DNA of 64,000 nt from Kineococcus sp. NBC_00420 (GCF_036021035.1 NZ_CP107930.1:992001-1056000); one strand, 5' to 3'; positions 44,933 to 53,790 are shown, counted from the stretch's first letter. The notes: generated by a model from the sequence alone, not told the origin. Numbers and translations: made by a program.

Positions 44933-46493
44933 CGGTGCGGACATGGCAGTCTCCACCGAGCAGATGACGTCGAGCAGCGACCACCTGTCGCAGATCGGCG
45001 CCCTCATCCGCGACGCCCGCAAGCACCGAGGCCTCACACAGGTCCAGCTCGCGGAACGCCTGGGTACGTCCCAGAGCGCCGTCCACCGCATGGAACAGGG
45101 GCAGCAGAACGTCTCGATCGACATGCTCCAACGCGTCGGTCACGCCCTCCAGGACGACATCGTCTCCATCGGGCGTCCCGGGCCGACGCACCTGCGCGTG
45201 CACGGCGGCGTGAAGCTGTCGGGCAGCATCGCGGTGAAGTCCAGCAAGAACGCCGGCGTCGCCCTGCTGTGCGCGGCGCTGCTGAACAAGGGCCGCACCA
45301 CGTTGCGCGGGGTCGCCCGGATCCTCGAGATCCACCGCATCCTCGACGTGCTCGCCAGCATCGGCGTGAAGTACGAGTGGATCAACGAGGCCGACCTCGT
45401 CCTGGACGTGCCGGACACCCTCGACCTCGAGGCGATGGACGGCGAGACCGCCCGTCGCACCCGCAGCATCATCATGATGCTCGGGCCGTTGCTGCACCGC
45501 TACGACGAGTTCGCCCTACCCTACGCCGGTGGGTGCGACCTCGGGACCCGCACGGTCGAGCCGCACATGGTCGCGTTGCGCCCCTTCGGGTTGTCCATCA
45601 CGGCGACGACCGGTTTCTACCACGCGACGGCCGACCACAGCGTCTCCCCGCAGCGCCCGATCGTGCTGACCGAACGCGGCGACACGGTGACCGAGAACGC
45701 CCTCATGGCGGCGGCCCGCGTCGAGGGGATCACCACGATCCGCAACGCGAGCCCGAACTACATGGTCCAGGACCTCTGCTTCTTCCTGGAGCAGCTCGGG
45801 GTCCGCATCGACGGGATCGGCACCACGACCCTCGTCGTGCACGGCGTCAAGGACATCTCCGTCGACGTCGACTACGCCCCCTCCGAGGACCCGGTCGAGG
45901 CGATGAGCCTGCTGACCGCGGCGATCATCACGCACTCCGAGCTCACGGTCACCCGGGCGCCGATCGAGTTCCTCGAGATCGAGCTCGCGATCCTGTCCGA
46001 GATGGGTCTGAAGTACGACCTGACGCCGGAGTACACCGCGGCCAACGGGCGCACCCGCCTGGTCGACATCACGGTCTTCCCCTCGGAGCTCAAGGCGCCG
46101 ATCGACAAGATCCACCCGATGCCGTTCCCGGGCCTGAACATCGACAACCTGCCGTTCTTCGCCGTCATCGCGGCGAGCGCGGAGGGTTCGACGACGGTCC
46201 ACGACTGGGTCTACGACAACCGGGCGATCTACCTCACCGAGCTCAACCGCCTCGGCGCGCGGGTGAAGCTGCTCGACCCGCACCGGGTGCTCGTCGAGGG
46301 CCCCACCCGCTGGTCCGGCGCCGAGGTGCTCTGCCCGCCGGCCCTGCGTCCCGCCGTGGTCGTCCTGCTGGCCATGCTGGCGGCGAAGGGGACCTCGGTG
46401 CTGCGCAACGTGGACATCATCGCCCGCGGCTACGAGCAGCTCGCAGAACGTCTGACGCCGTTGGGCGCGCAGATCGAGACCTTCCGCGACTGA
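44925..46493 (+). CDS. XRE helix-turn-helix fused to MurA-like enolpyruvyl transferase
   Basis: A 522-residue fusion. Residues about 22-80 are an XRE HTH (IRDARKHRGLTQVQLAERLG, TSQSAVHRMEQGQQNVS). Residues 88-522 match UDP-GlcNAc 1-carboxyvinyltransferase. SSKNA (Lys108, Asn109), the active-site-loop cysteine GGC (Cys204) and the late Arg (ARGYE, 501) are kept. The usual catalytic-Asp motif FPTD is replaced by FPGLNIDN (401-408), so activity is uncertain. ATG 44925 could be a leaderless start within the palindrome; ATG 44943 is the alternative. It may be a peptidoglycan-precursor sensor or a second MurA. Similar fusions exist in actinobacteria, from memory. Confidence 0.9.
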   Translation: MRYGADMAVSTEQMTSSSDHLSQIGALIRDARKHRGLTQVQLAERLGTSQSAVHRMEQGQQNVSIDMLQRVGHALQDDIVSIGRPGPTHLRVHGGVKLSGSIAVKSSKNAGVALLCAALLNKGRTTLRGVARILEIHRILDVLASIGVKYEWINEADLVLDVPDTLDLEAMDGETARRTRSIIMMLGPLLHRYDEFALPYAGGCDLGTRTVEPHMVALRPFGLSITATTGFYHATADHSVSPQRPIVLTERGDTVTENALMAAARVEGITTIRNASPNYMVQDLCFFLEQLGVRIDGIGTTTLVVHGVKDISVDVDYAPSEDPVEAMSLLTAAIITHSELTVTRAPIEFLEIELAILSEMGLKYDLTPEYTAANGRTRLVDITVFPSELKAPIDKIHPMPFPGLNIDNLPFFAVIAASAEGSTTVHDWVYDNRAIYLTELNRLGARVKLLDPHRVLVEGPTRWSGAEVLCPPALRPAVVVLLAMLAAKGTSVLRNVDIIARGYEQLAERLTPLGAQIETFRD

Positions 46494-46506
46494 CCCCCGC
46501 CAGCAC

Positions 46507-46547
46507 GCAGGAGGCCCCCGGACCCAGTGGGTCCGGGGGCCTCCTGC
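46507..46547. terminator. Bidirectional hairpin between HTH-MurA and HU
   Basis: A perfect 19-bp stem (46507-46525 with 46529-46547) around a 3-base loop, between two convergent genes (stops at 46493 and 46557). It is the longest perfect hairpin I saw in the window and would stop transcription from both sides. Confidence 0.85.
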
Positions 46548-46556
46548 TGTCGCGGG

Positions 46557-47099
46557 TCAGGCCTTCTTGGCGACCCGACGGGTGGTGGTGGCGGTCTTGG
46601 CCGGAGCCGCCTTCTTGGCGGCGGCGGTGGTCGCGGTGCGGGTCGCCGGAGCGGCCTTCTTCGCGGCCGTGGTGGTGGTCCGGGCCGGGGCGGCCTTGAC
46701 CGGAGCCGCCTTGCGGGCCACCGGAGCGGCCTTCTTGGTCGTGGTGGGGGTGGAGGTCGCGGCGGGCGCGACACCGCCCGTGGCCGCGCGCTCCTTCGCC
46801 GCGGCCTGGAAGGCGCGCAGCGCCTTGGTGTCGGAGACGACCTCCTTGAAGGCCGTGCCCGGGCGGAAGCGGGGCACCGAGGTCTTCTTGATCTTGACGG
46901 CCTCACCGGTGCGCGGGTTGCGACCGGTGCGGGCGTTGCGGGCCTGCTTCTCGAAGGTGCCGAAACCGCTGATCGCGACCTTGTCACCCTTGGCGACGGT
47001 CAGCGTGATGAGCTCGACGACCGCCTCGACGGCCGTGACGGCCTGCTTGCGACCGCCGAGGGTCACCTCGAGCGCGTCCACCATCTCTGCCTTGTTCAC
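46557..47099 (-). CDS. hupB: HU-type nucleoid protein with basic Ala/Lys-rich tail
   Basis: DNA-bending nucleoid protein. Residues 1-92 are a standard HU (MNKAEMVDALEVTLGGRKQA, SGFGTFEKQARNARTGRNP, FRPGTAFKEVV). Residues about 105-180 form a disordered tail rich in Ala, Lys, Thr and Pro with repeated KKAAP units. This is the HupB/HupS (mycobacterial and streptomycete) type that compacts DNA and may be acetylated on lysines. GTG 47099 has GGAGGAG 6 bases upstream. It sits beside leuCD, a known actinobacterial neighbourhood. Confidence 0.94.
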   Translation of the reverse strand: MNKAEMVDALEVTLGGRKQAVTAVEAVVELITLTVAKGDKVAISGFGTFEKQARNARTGRNPRTGEAVKIKKTSVPRFRPGTAFKEVVSDTKALRAFQAAAKERAATGGVAPAATSTPTTTKKAAPVARKAAPVKAAPARTTTTAAKKAAPATRTATTAAAKKAAPAKTATTTRRVAKKA

Positions 47100-47404
47100 G
47101 GGGGCTCCTCCAGGGGGGTACGGGTCGTCCGTGGTTGGCCGAGCAGGAGCCCGACGAGGAAACGGTACGACCGACGATCACCTGAGTCCACCACAGGCCC
47201 GGCGGCGAGTCGTTGCGCCGCAGCACACCTGGGCTTCCCGACGACCGCCCCGACTGTGCCGCAGGGCTTCCGACGGAGCCGACGACGGGTCCGCCCGTGC
47301 CGCAAGGGATTTCATCGGAAGGGTTGCCGCGCAACGGGTCAGGACGCAGAACGACCCCGGTCCCGCTGCGCCGCAGCGGGAGTCCGGGGTCGTCCGTGCA
47401 CGGG
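47100..47404. other. Intergenic region between leuD and HU gene
   Basis: 305 bases without a supported gene. It should hold the HU promoter (no clear -10/-35 by eye) and it holds the leuD terminator hairpin at 47351-47393. Short GTGCCGCA-type direct repeats occur at about 47260 and 47300 with no assigned role. Confidence 0.6.
47351..47393 (-). terminator. Two-stage hairpin after leuD
   Basis: Outer arms ACGACCCCGG (47351-47360) and CCGGGGTCGT (47384-47393) are perfect, and inside them CCCGCTGC pairs with GCAGCGGG. It starts 12 bases past the leuD stop and ends the leuCD transcript. Confidence 0.8.
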
Positions 47405-48010
47405 TCAGGCGGTCGACGCGAGGGGGGTCGTGGTGGGCTTGAACGACGGCCGACGGCCTTCGAAGTCGGTGATGGCGTCGGCGTGGCGGAGGGTCAGGCT
47501 GATGTCGTCCAGGCCCTCCATGAGCCGCCAGCGCACGTACTCGTCGACCTCGAAGGGGGCGGTGAAGTCGTCGACCTGCACGATGCGCTCGACGAGGTCG
47601 ACGGTCACCTCCGTCCCCGGGTGCGCCTCCAGGGCCTTCCAGATCAGGTCGATGTCGCTCTGCGCGACGACGGCCGCGAGCAACCCCTGCTTGCCGGAGT
47701 TCCCGCGGAAGATGTCGCCGAAGCGGGGCGCGAGGACGGCCTTGAACCCGTAGTCGCGCAACGCCCAGACGGCGTGCTCACGACTGGACCCGGTCCCGAA
47801 GTCCTTGCCGGCCACGAGGACGGACCCGGCCCGGTAGGGCTCCTGGTTCAGCACGAAGCCCGGGTCGCCCCGCCAGGCGGCGAAGAGCGCGTCCTCGAAA
47901 CCGGTCTTGGTGACCCGCTTGAGGTAGACGGCGGGGATGATCTGGTCGGTGTCGACGTCGGTGCGGCGCATCGGCACCCCGACACCGCGGTGGACGGAGA
48001 ACTTCTCCAT
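47405..48010 (-). CDS. leuD: 3-isopropylmalate dehydratase small subunit
   Basis: Swivelling domain of isopropylmalate isomerase, leucine pathway. 201 residues. Seen: [53 protein letters not shown] and [17 protein letters not shown]. It follows leuC by 12 bases; the two subunits form the active enzyme. Confidence 0.97.
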   Translation of the reverse strand: MEKFSVHRGVGVPMRRTDVDTDQIIPAVYLKRVTKTGFEDALFAAWRGDPGFVLNQEPYRAGSVLVAGKDFGTGSSREHAVWALRDYGFKAVLAPRFGDIFRGNSGKQGLLAAVVAQSDIDLIWKALEAHPGTEVTVDLVERIVQVDDFTAPFEVDEYVRWRLMEGLDDISLTLRHADAITDFEGRRPSFKPTTTPLASTA

Positions 48011-48022
48011 GGTGATCCCCTC

Positions 48023-49444
48023 TCAGAGCGCGGGTTCGAGGTCGGCGGGGGAACTGAGCGTCCCCCGCACGGCCGTGGCGGCGGCGACCAGGGGGCTGAC
48101 CAGGTGGGTCCGCCCCCCCTTGCCCTGGCGGCCCTCGAAGTTGCGGTTGGACGTGGAGGCGCAGCGTTCCCCGGGGGCGAGCTGGTCGGGGTTCATGCCC
48201 AGGCACATCGAGCAGCCCGCGAAGCGCCAGTCGGCACCGAACTCCTTGAAGACGGTGTCGATCCCCTCGGCCTCGGCCTGCAGGCGGACCTTCGCCGAAC
48301 CCGGGACGACCATCACGCGCACGGAGTCGGCCTTCGTGCGGCCCCGGACCACCTCCGCCGCGGCCCGCAGGTCCTCGATGCGGCTGTTGGTGCAGGAACC
48401 GATGAAGACGGTGTCGACGGCGATGTCGCGCATGGCGGTCCCGCCCTCGAGGCCCATGTACTCCAGCGCCCGTTCGACGCCCTGACGGACGCCGTCGTCG
48501 CCGATCTGCTCGGGGACGGGGACGGAGCCCGACAGCGGGACGCCCTGCCCGGGGTTGGTCCCCCAGGTCACGAACGGTTCCAGCAGGTTCCCGTCGAGGA
48601 CAACCTCGGCGTCGAACTCCGCGTCGTCGTCGGTGCGCAACGTCCGCCAGTACTCCACGGCCGCGTCCCAGTCCGCGCCCTGCGGAGCGTGCGGACGCCC
48701 CTTCAGGTACGCGAAGGTGGTGTCGTCGGGGGCGACCATGCCGGCGCGGGCGCCGGCCTCGATCGACATGTTGCAGATGGTCATCCGACCCTCCATGGAG
48801 AGGCTGCGGATGGCCTCGCCGCGGTACTCCAGGACGTAGCCCTGTCCGCCGCCGGTCCCGATCTCCGCGATCACGGCCAGGATGACGTCCTTGGCGGTGG
48901 TGCCAGGCTTCAGTGTCCCGTTCACCGTGATCGCCATCGTGCGGAACGGCTTGAGCGGCAGCGTCTGCGTCGCGAGGACGTGCTCGACCTCGCTGGTGCC
49001 GATCCCCATGCCCAGGGAGCCGAACGCGCCGTGGGTGGAGGTGTGGGAGTCACCGCAGACGACGGTCATGCCCGGCTGGGTCAGGCCCAGCTGCGGGCCG
49101 ACGACGTGCACGATCCCCTGCTCGGCGTCACCGAGGGGGTGCAGCCGGACGCCGAACTCCTCGCAGTTGGAGCGCAGGGTCTGCAGCTGCTTGGCCGAGA
49201 CCTTGTCCTCGAGCAGCGACAGCGGACGGTCGATGTCGGCGGTGGGGGTGTTGTGGTCCTCGGTCGCGATGGTGAGGTCGAGACGGCGCACCGGACGCCC
49301 GGCCATCCGCAGCCCGTCGAAGGCCTGCGGACTGGTCACCTCGTGGACGAGGTGGAGGTCGATGTAGAGCAGGTCGGGTTCCCCGTCCTGCCCCTTGCGG
49401 ACGACGTGGTCGTCCCAGACCTTCTCCGCCAGCGTGCGTGCCAT
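48023..49444 (-). CDS. leuC: 3-isopropylmalate dehydratase large subunit
   Basis: Iron-sulfur aconitase-like subunit that interconverts 2- and 3-isopropylmalate. 473 residues. Iron-sulfur ligands lie in [13 protein letters not shown] and [12 protein letters not shown]. Seen also: [22 protein letters not shown] 49444 faces the divergent IclR gene across 51 bases. The inverted repeat 19-39 bases upstream of the start should control both. Confidence 0.97.
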   Translation of the reverse strand: MARTLAEKVWDDHVVRKGQDGEPDLLYIDLHLVHEVTSPQAFDGLRMAGRPVRRLDLTIATEDHNTPTADIDRPLSLLEDKVSAKQLQTLRSNCEEFGVRLHPLGDAEQGIVHVVGPQLGLTQPGMTVVCGDSHTSTHGAFGSLGMGIGTSEVEHVLATQTLPLKPFRTMAITVNGTLKPGTTAKDVILAVIAEIGTGGGQGYVLEYRGEAIRSLSMEGRMTICNMSIEAGARAGMVAPDDTTFAYLKGRPHAPQGADWDAAVEYWRTLRTDDDAEFDAEVVLDGNLLEPFVTWGTNPGQGVPLSGSVPVPEQIGDDGVRQGVERALEYMGLEGGTAMRDIAVDTVFIGSCTNSRIEDLRAAAEVVRGRTKADSVRVMVVPGSAKVRLQAEAEGIDTVFKEFGADWRFAGCSMCLGMNPDQLAPGERCASTSNRNFEGRQGKGGRTHLVSPLVAAATAVRGTLSSPADLEPAL

Positions 49445-49460
49445 GCTCCGCTCCCCTCAC

Positions 49461-49489
49461 TTGCGTCTCACGTTTTGAGACGCCAGTAT
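49461..49489 (+). promoter_or_regulatory. Promoter of IclR gene overlapping a leu-type operator
   Basis: TTGCGT (49461-49466) and CAGTAT (49484-49489) are 17 bases apart and predict a transcript that begins about at the GTG start (49496), so it would be leaderless. The inverted repeat GCGTCTCA-CGTTT-TGAGACGC (49463-49483) lies between the boxes. An IclR protein bound there would block its own promoter and probably that of leuC. Confidence 0.6.
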
Positions 49490-49495
49490 CGCTTC

Positions 49496-50212
49496 GTGGA
49501 CAAGAGTAGCGGAGTCGGCGTGCTCGACAAGGCGGCGCTGGTCCTGGGCGCGCTCGAGGCCGGCCCGGCGAGCCTGGCCCAGCTGGTATCGGTGACCGGT
49601 CTCTCCCGCCCCACGGCGCACCGCCTCGCCGTCGCCCTCGAGCACCACCGTCTCGTGGCGCGCGACCTGCAGGGCCGGTTCGTGCTGGGAGCCCGGCACG
49701 CCGAGCTCGCCGCCGCCGCCGGCGAGGACCGGCTGGTGGCCGTCGCGGGACCGCTGCTGAGCGCCCTGCGCGACGCCACGGGCGAGAGCGCGCAGCTCTA
49801 CCGCCGCCACGGGGAGCACCGCATCTGCATCGCCGTCGCCGAACGGCTGCACGGTCTGCGTGACACCGTCCCGGTCGGCGCCTCCATGACCATGACCGCC
49901 GGGTCCGCGGCCCAGGTGCTGCTCGCCTGGGACGACCCGGAGCGGCTCTCGGTGGAGCTCATGGGCGCACGCTTCGACGCGAGCGCCCTCTCGGGCGTCC
50001 GGCGGCGCGGCTGGGCCCATTCCAGCGGCGAACGGGAGGCCGGGGTCGCCTCGGTCAGCGCGCCCGTGCGCGGGCCTTCTGGACGCGTCCTGGCGGCCGT
50101 CTCGGTGTCCGGCCCCGCGGAGCGCTTCGGTCGCCACCCCGGTCGTCGTCACGCCGACGCGGTGCTCGCCACGGCCGCCGCCTTCGGCGCCGCCCTCGCG
50201 CCCCAGACCTGA
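49496..50212 (+). CDS. IclR-family regulator of leuCD (LtbR/NdgR type)
   Basis: A 238-residue regulator. The N-terminal winged helix (LDKAALVLGALEAGPASLAQL, LSRPTAHRLAVALEHHRLV) is followed by an effector domain (LRDATGESAQLYRRHGEHR, GASMTMTAGSAAQVLLAWD). Its divergent position beside leuCD is that of LtbR of Corynebacterium and NdgR of Streptomyces, which control leucine genes; this role is transferred by context. GTG 49496 is chosen; no ribosome site is needed if the message is leaderless. Confidence 0.9.
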   Translation: MDKSSGVGVLDKAALVLGALEAGPASLAQLVSVTGLSRPTAHRLAVALEHHRLVARDLQGRFVLGARHAELAAAAGEDRLVAVAGPLLSALRDATGESAQLYRRHGEHRICIAVAERLHGLRDTVPVGASMTMTAGSAAQVLLAWDDPERLSVELMGARFDASALSGVRRRGWAHSSGEREAGVASVSAPVRGPSGRVLAAVSVSGPAERFGRHPGRRHADAVLATAAAFGAALAPQT

Positions 50213-50232
50213 CTGGTTGCCCGGCAACGAAG

Positions 50233-50261
50233 AAGGCCCCCGGTCAGTGACCGGGAGCCTT
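50233..50261. terminator. Hairpin between IclR gene and tRNA-Glu
   Basis: AAGGCCCCCGGTCA (50233-50246) pairs with TGACCGGGAGCCTT (50248-50261) with one mismatch. It lies between the IclR stop and the 3' end of tRNA-Glu, so it can serve both strands. Confidence 0.75.
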
Positions 50262-50267
50262 GATCTG

Positions 50268-50340
50268 TAGCCCCGACGGGATTCGAACCCGCGCTACCGC
50301 CGTGAGAGGGCGGCGTGCTAGGCCGCTACACAACGGGGCC
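50268..50340 (-). tRNA. tRNA-Glu (anticodon CTC)
   Basis: A 73-base cloverleaf on the minus strand. Acceptor arms GGCCCCG and CGGGGCT pair (one G-T), the anticodon stem CCGCC/GGCGG encloses loop CTCTCAC with anticodon CTC, and the T arm holds GGTTCGAATCC. CCA is not encoded. It reads GAG, the main Glu codon at this GC content. Confidence 0.95.
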
Positions 50341-50430
50341 CTAGCTCAGGAGTTCCGTTCCCGGAACCCGCCTCGGAGAGTCTACCTCCCGGAGCGGTGT
50401 GCTCCGGACTGTCGACGTCTGCGACAAGCG

Positions 50431-50502
50431 CTGGGGTACCAGGACTCGAACCTAGAATAGCTGTACCAGAAACAGCCGTGTTGCCAATTACACCATACCC
50501 CA
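50431..50502 (-). tRNA. tRNA-Gln (anticodon CTG)
   Basis: A 72-base tRNA on the minus strand. Acceptor TGGGGTA pairs with TACCCCA, discriminator G; anticodon stem GCTGT/ACAGC encloses TTCTGGT with anticodon CTG; T loop GGTTCGAGTCC. CCA is not encoded. It lies between tRNA-Glu and gltX and reads CAG. Confidence 0.95.
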
Positions 50503-50574
50503 TGGTGACTGATCCGAGCGGCGAACCGCCCGAACGAGATGAACTCTAACGCGTCCGCGCCCCGCACCCCAAAT

Positions 50575-50614
50575 CGGCTCCCCGTCGCGCGACCTGAGGC
50601 GCGACGGGGAGCCG
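50575..50614 (-). terminator. Hairpin terminator of gltX
   Basis: A perfect 16-bp stem (50575-50590 with 50599-50614) and 8-base loop, 21 bases past the gltX stop. On the minus strand the stem is followed by a short TTT. A partial 11-bp direct repeat of one arm continues to 50629. Confidence 0.85.
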
Positions 50615-50634
50615 ACGGGGAGCCGACGGGCAGG

Positions 50635-52140
50635 TCAGAGGGTCGCGCGCAGCCGCCGCAGCCGCGCCAGCGACGACTCGCGACCGAGGATCTCCATCGA
50701 CTCGAACAACGGCGGGGAGACCCGGCGCCCCGTGACGGCCGTGCGCAACGGGGCGAAGGCGAACTTCGGCTTGATCCCCAGCCCGTCCACCACGGCCGCC
50801 CGCAACGCGGTCTCCAGCTCGGCGGTGCTCCACTGCGGCAACGCTTCCAGTGCGCCGAGCGAGGCGTCGAGCACGTCGGCGGCCTCCGGTCGCAGGGCCG
50901 TGGTGGCGTCCTCCTCCAGGACGACGTCCGCGTCCGCGACGAAGAGGAACCCGAGCATGCCGGGGGCCTGGCCGAGCAGGGTCATCCGCTCCTGCACGAG
51001 CGGGGCGGCCAGGGTGAGCCGCTCCAGCTGCTCCGCGGACGGCTCGGCCGGCAGGACGCCGCCCGTCTGCAGGTAGGGGACCAACCGCTGCCGGAAGTCG
51101 TCGGGAGCCAGCAACCGCAGGTGCGCGGCGTTGATCGCCTCGGCCTTGGTCACGTCGAAGCGGGCGGGTGAGGCGTTGACGTCGGCGACGTCGAAGGCGG
51201 CCACCATCTCCTCGACGGAGAACACGTCCCGGTCGTCGGCGATGCCCCAGCCGAGCAGGGCGAGGTAGTTCAGCAACCCCTCGCGGACGAACCCCCGGTC
51301 GCGGTGGTGGAAGAGGTTCGACTCCGGGTCGCGCTTGGAGAGCTTCTTGTTCCCCTCCCCCATGACGTAGGGCATGTGCCCGAACAACGGGACGGCCTGC
51401 GAGACGCCGATGTCCACGAGCGCCTCGTGCAACGCGATCTGGCGGGGGGTGGAGGAGAGCAGGTCCTCCCCGCGCAGGACGTGGGTGATCCCCATCAGGG
51501 CGTCGTCGACGGGGTTCACCAGCGTGTAGAGCGGATCGCCGTTGGCGCGCACCAGGACCGGGTCGGGGAAGGACCCGGCCTTGAACTCGATCCGGCCGCG
51601 CACGACGTCGTCGAAGGAGTAGTCGCGCCCCTCGGGCAGCCGCAGCCGCAGGGTGGGCTCGCGACCGTCGGCGCGGAACGCGGCGACCTGCTCCGGGGTC
51701 AGGTCACGGTCGAAACCGTCGTAGCCCAGGACCTTCGGACGACCGGCGGCCTCGTGGCGGGCCTCGATCTCCTCGGCGGTCGAGAACGACTCGTAGAGGT
51801 GCCCGGCCGCGCGCAGTCGTGCGACGACGTCGTCGTAGATCGGGCGGCGCAGGCTCTGCCGGTACGGCTCGTGCGGGCCCCCGACGTCGATGCCCTCGTC
51901 CCAGTCCAGCCCCAGCCAGCTCAGCGCGTCGAGGATCTGCGCGTAGCTCTCCTCACTGTCGCGGGCGGCGTCGGTGTCCTCGATGCGGAACACGAGCTTC
52001 CCGCCGGTGTGGCGGGCGTGGGCCCAGTTGAACAGGGCCGTCCGGATGAGGCCGACGTGAGGCGTCCCCGTCGGCGAGGGGCAGAAGCGGACACGGACGG
52101 GCGAGGAGCCCGGGGCGGGAGGTGCGGCGATGTCAGTCAT
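50635..52140 (-). CDS. gltX: Glutamyl-tRNA synthetase
   Basis: Class I aminoacyl-tRNA synthetase, 501 residues. HIGH region is [20 protein letters not shown], with TPHVG in place of the classic sequence, and KMSKS is [10 protein letters not shown]. Seen also: [16 protein letters not shown] and [20 protein letters not shown]. It probably also charges tRNA-Gln (non-discriminating type, with GatCAB), the usual state in actinobacteria; no glnS is in the window. tRNA-Glu and tRNA-Gln lie just downstream on the same strand. Confidence 0.97.
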   Translation of the reverse strand: MTDIAAPPAPGSSPVRVRFCPSPTGTPHVGLIRTALFNWAHARHTGGKLVFRIEDTDAARDSEESYAQILDALSWLGLDWDEGIDVGGPHEPYRQSLRRPIYDDVVARLRAAGHLYESFSTAEEIEARHEAAGRPKVLGYDGFDRDLTPEQVAAFRADGREPTLRLRLPEGRDYSFDDVVRGRIEFKAGSFPDPVLVRANGDPLYTLVNPVDDALMGITHVLRGEDLLSSTPRQIALHEALVDIGVSQAVPLFGHMPYVMGEGNKKLSKRDPESNLFHHRDRGFVREGLLNYLALLGWGIADDRDVFSVEEMVAAFDVADVNASPARFDVTKAEAINAAHLRLLAPDDFRQRLVPYLQTGGVLPAEPSAEQLERLTLAAPLVQERMTLLGQAPGMLGFLFVADADVVLEEDATTALRPEAADVLDASLGALEALPQWSTAELETALRAAVVDGLGIKPKFAFAPLRTAVTGRRVSPPLFESMEILGRESSLARLRRLRATL

Positions 52141-52286
52141 GGCGGCCCCAGCCTATTCGCCCACGAGAGTGGTCGCAGAGCGTCACGGGTGGGCCGTTCG
52201 GGTGGCACGGACGAACACGCAGCGTCACGCGTGTCAGCGTCGTGGAGACCGCCCCGCTCCCCCGCCGCCCCCTCCGGAGGACCCTC

Positions 52287-52964
52287 GTGACCCGCCCCTC
52301 GCTCCGCCTCGCTACCGCCGCCCTCCTGCTGCCGCTCGCCGCCCTCACCGCCTGCGGTTCGGTGCAGGCCGCCGCCGGCCTGCCCGTGGAGACCGCGACC
52401 CCCGCGCGGACCGCCACCCCGACGCCCACCCCGACCGCCACCGTCGCCGTCGAACCCGTCGCCAACGACCTCGCCCTCGGTTCCGCCCACCACGAGCTGC
52501 AGGCCGGCGGCATGACCGTGGCCGTCGACTACTGGTCGACGCTGGACATGGGCAGGTGGACCCCGCAGGCCGCGAAGCCGATCCAGCTCGCCGCGACCAT
52601 CACCGGGCCGAACCTGGGCACCGCGAAGAAGCAGCAGAAGGCCTACGTCAGCGCCTTCACCGTGACCTCCTCCGCCGTCGCGGCCGACGGCACGGTGACC
52701 TCCCCGGTCAGCGTCCAGGACGTCTCACGCCAGACCCCGGGCTACCTGGCCATGGCGCCCTACGCCTACTCGACGTCGTTCGTCATCCCGGCCGTGCCCG
52801 TCGGCACCCGCAGCGTGGAACTCCTGATCTCCTACGACGTGCTCGAGCAGAGCGCGCCCGGCGCGAGCGACTACTCCAAGCAGACCGCCAACGACACCAT
52901 CACCGTGGCGATCGCTCCAGCAGTCACTCCTGGGGTCACTCCTGGGGTCACTCCGGGGAGCTGA
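52287..52964 (+). CDS. Secreted lipoprotein, unknown function
   Basis: A 225-residue lipoprotein: signal with LTAC (Cys23), a Thr/Pro-rich spacer (ATPARTATPTPTPTATVA), then a beta-rich domain (VDYWSTLDMGRWTPQAAKPI, FVIPAVPVGTRSVELLISY). The C-terminus ends in three VTPG units from a 12-bp tandem repeat. GTG 52287 is fixed by CGGAGGA 5-6 bases upstream. The last 17 bases overlap the convergent FAH gene. I do not recognise the domain. Confidence 0.8.
   Translation: MTRPSLRLATAALLLPLAALTACGSVQAAAGLPVETATPARTATPTPTPTATVAVEPVANDLALGSAHHELQAGGMTVAVDYWSTLDMGRWTPQAAKPIQLAATITGPNLGTAKKQQKAYVSAFTVTSSAVAADGTVTSPVSVQDVSRQTPGYLAMAPYAYSTSFVIPAVPVGTRSVELLISYDVLEQSAPGASDYSKQTANDTITVAIAPAVTPGVTPGVTPGS
52923..52958. 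repeat. 12-bp tandem repeat, three copies, at lipoprotein 3' end
   Basis: Three copies of GTCACTCCTGGG, the last with one change, encode VTPG units. Copy number may vary. The last copy runs into the tail of the convergent FAH gene. Confidence 0.85.
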
Positions 52965-53745
52965 ACGAGGTCGAGAGGACCCCCAGGCCCTCGATCTCCA
53001 CCTCGACGCGCTGTCCGGCGCGCACCGGTCCGACCCCGGCCGGGGTCCCGGTCATGATCACGTCGCCGGGCAGCAGCGTCATCGCGGAGGACACGTGGGC
53101 GATGATCGCCGGGATGTCGTGGACCATCAGCGACGTCCGTCCGTCCTGGACGACCTCGCTCTGCCCGCCGGTGATGCGACGGGTCTCGATCCGCACGTCG
53201 GAGGGGTCGAGGTCGGTCTCGATCCAGGGCCCCAGCGGGGTGAACCCGTCGGCACCCTTCGCCCGCCACCACTGCTTGTCGGGACCCTGCAGCGAGCGCG
53301 CGGTGATGTCGTTGGCGATGGTGTAGCCGAAGATCACCTCCTTGACCCGCTCCTTCGGGACGTCCTTGCAGATCCGGCGGATGACGATCGCCAGTTCGCC
53401 CTCGTAGTGCAGTTCCTCCCCGGCCCAGGCCGGGATCACCAGCGGGTCGCCGGGACCGGCCACCGAGGTGTTCGGCACGGTGAAGACCAGCGGTTCCTCG
53501 GGCACCTCGTTGCCGAGTTCCTCGGCGTGGGCGGCGTAGTTGCGCCCGATCCCGAGCACCTTCGAGCGGGGGATGACCGGCGCGAGCAGCCGGGCGTCGG
53601 CCAGCGGGACGCGTTCGCCCGTCGGGCTGAGCGGCGTGAAGAGCGGGTCGCCCGCGACGACGAGGATCTCCTCCTCGCCCGGAGCGCCCTCGACGACGCC
53701 GTAGCGCGGGTCGGAACCACTGGAGGAGAACCTGGCGATGCGCAT
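52948..53745 (-). CDS. Fumarylacetoacetate hydrolase (FAH) family enzyme
   Basis: A 265-residue FAH-family enzyme. Seen: KVLGIGRNYAAHAEELGNE, the metal-binding EELHYEGELAIVIRR, GYTIANDITARSLQ and GDVIMTGTPAGVGPV. Members include 2-hydroxyhepta-2,4-diene-1,7-dioate isomerases, acylpyruvases and oxaloacetate decarboxylases; the substrate cannot be chosen here. It lies after ilvE on the same strand, separated by a hairpin, in a leucine/valine neighbourhood, but no aromatic-degradation genes are near. Confidence 0.92.
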   Translation of the reverse strand: MRIARFSSSGSDPRYGVVEGAPGEEEILVVAGDPLFTPLSPTGERVPLADARLLAPVIPRSKVLGIGRNYAAHAEELGNEVPEEPLVFTVPNTSVAGPGDPLVIPAWAGEELHYEGELAIVIRRICKDVPKERVKEVIFGYTIANDITARSLQGPDKQWWRAKGADGFTPLGPWIETDLDPSDVRIETRRITGGQSEVVQDGRTSLMVHDIPAIIAHVSSAMTLLPGDVIMTGTPAGVGPVRAGQRVEVEIEGLGVLSTSFSSPE

Positions 53746-53790
53746 GGCCTCACCCTAGTGACGCGGCGCGACCCCGCCGTCCGACGGGGT

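Noticed and set aside
46507-46547. Hairpin as a mobile-element end
   Set aside because: It lies between convergent stops, has no target duplication or transposase, and fits a terminator.
47213-49490. Long plus-strand frame over leuD and leuC
   Set aside because: Low-complexity Asp/Gly/Arg/Val product antisense to two certain genes. Only its last part (from 49496) is a real gene, the IclR regulator.
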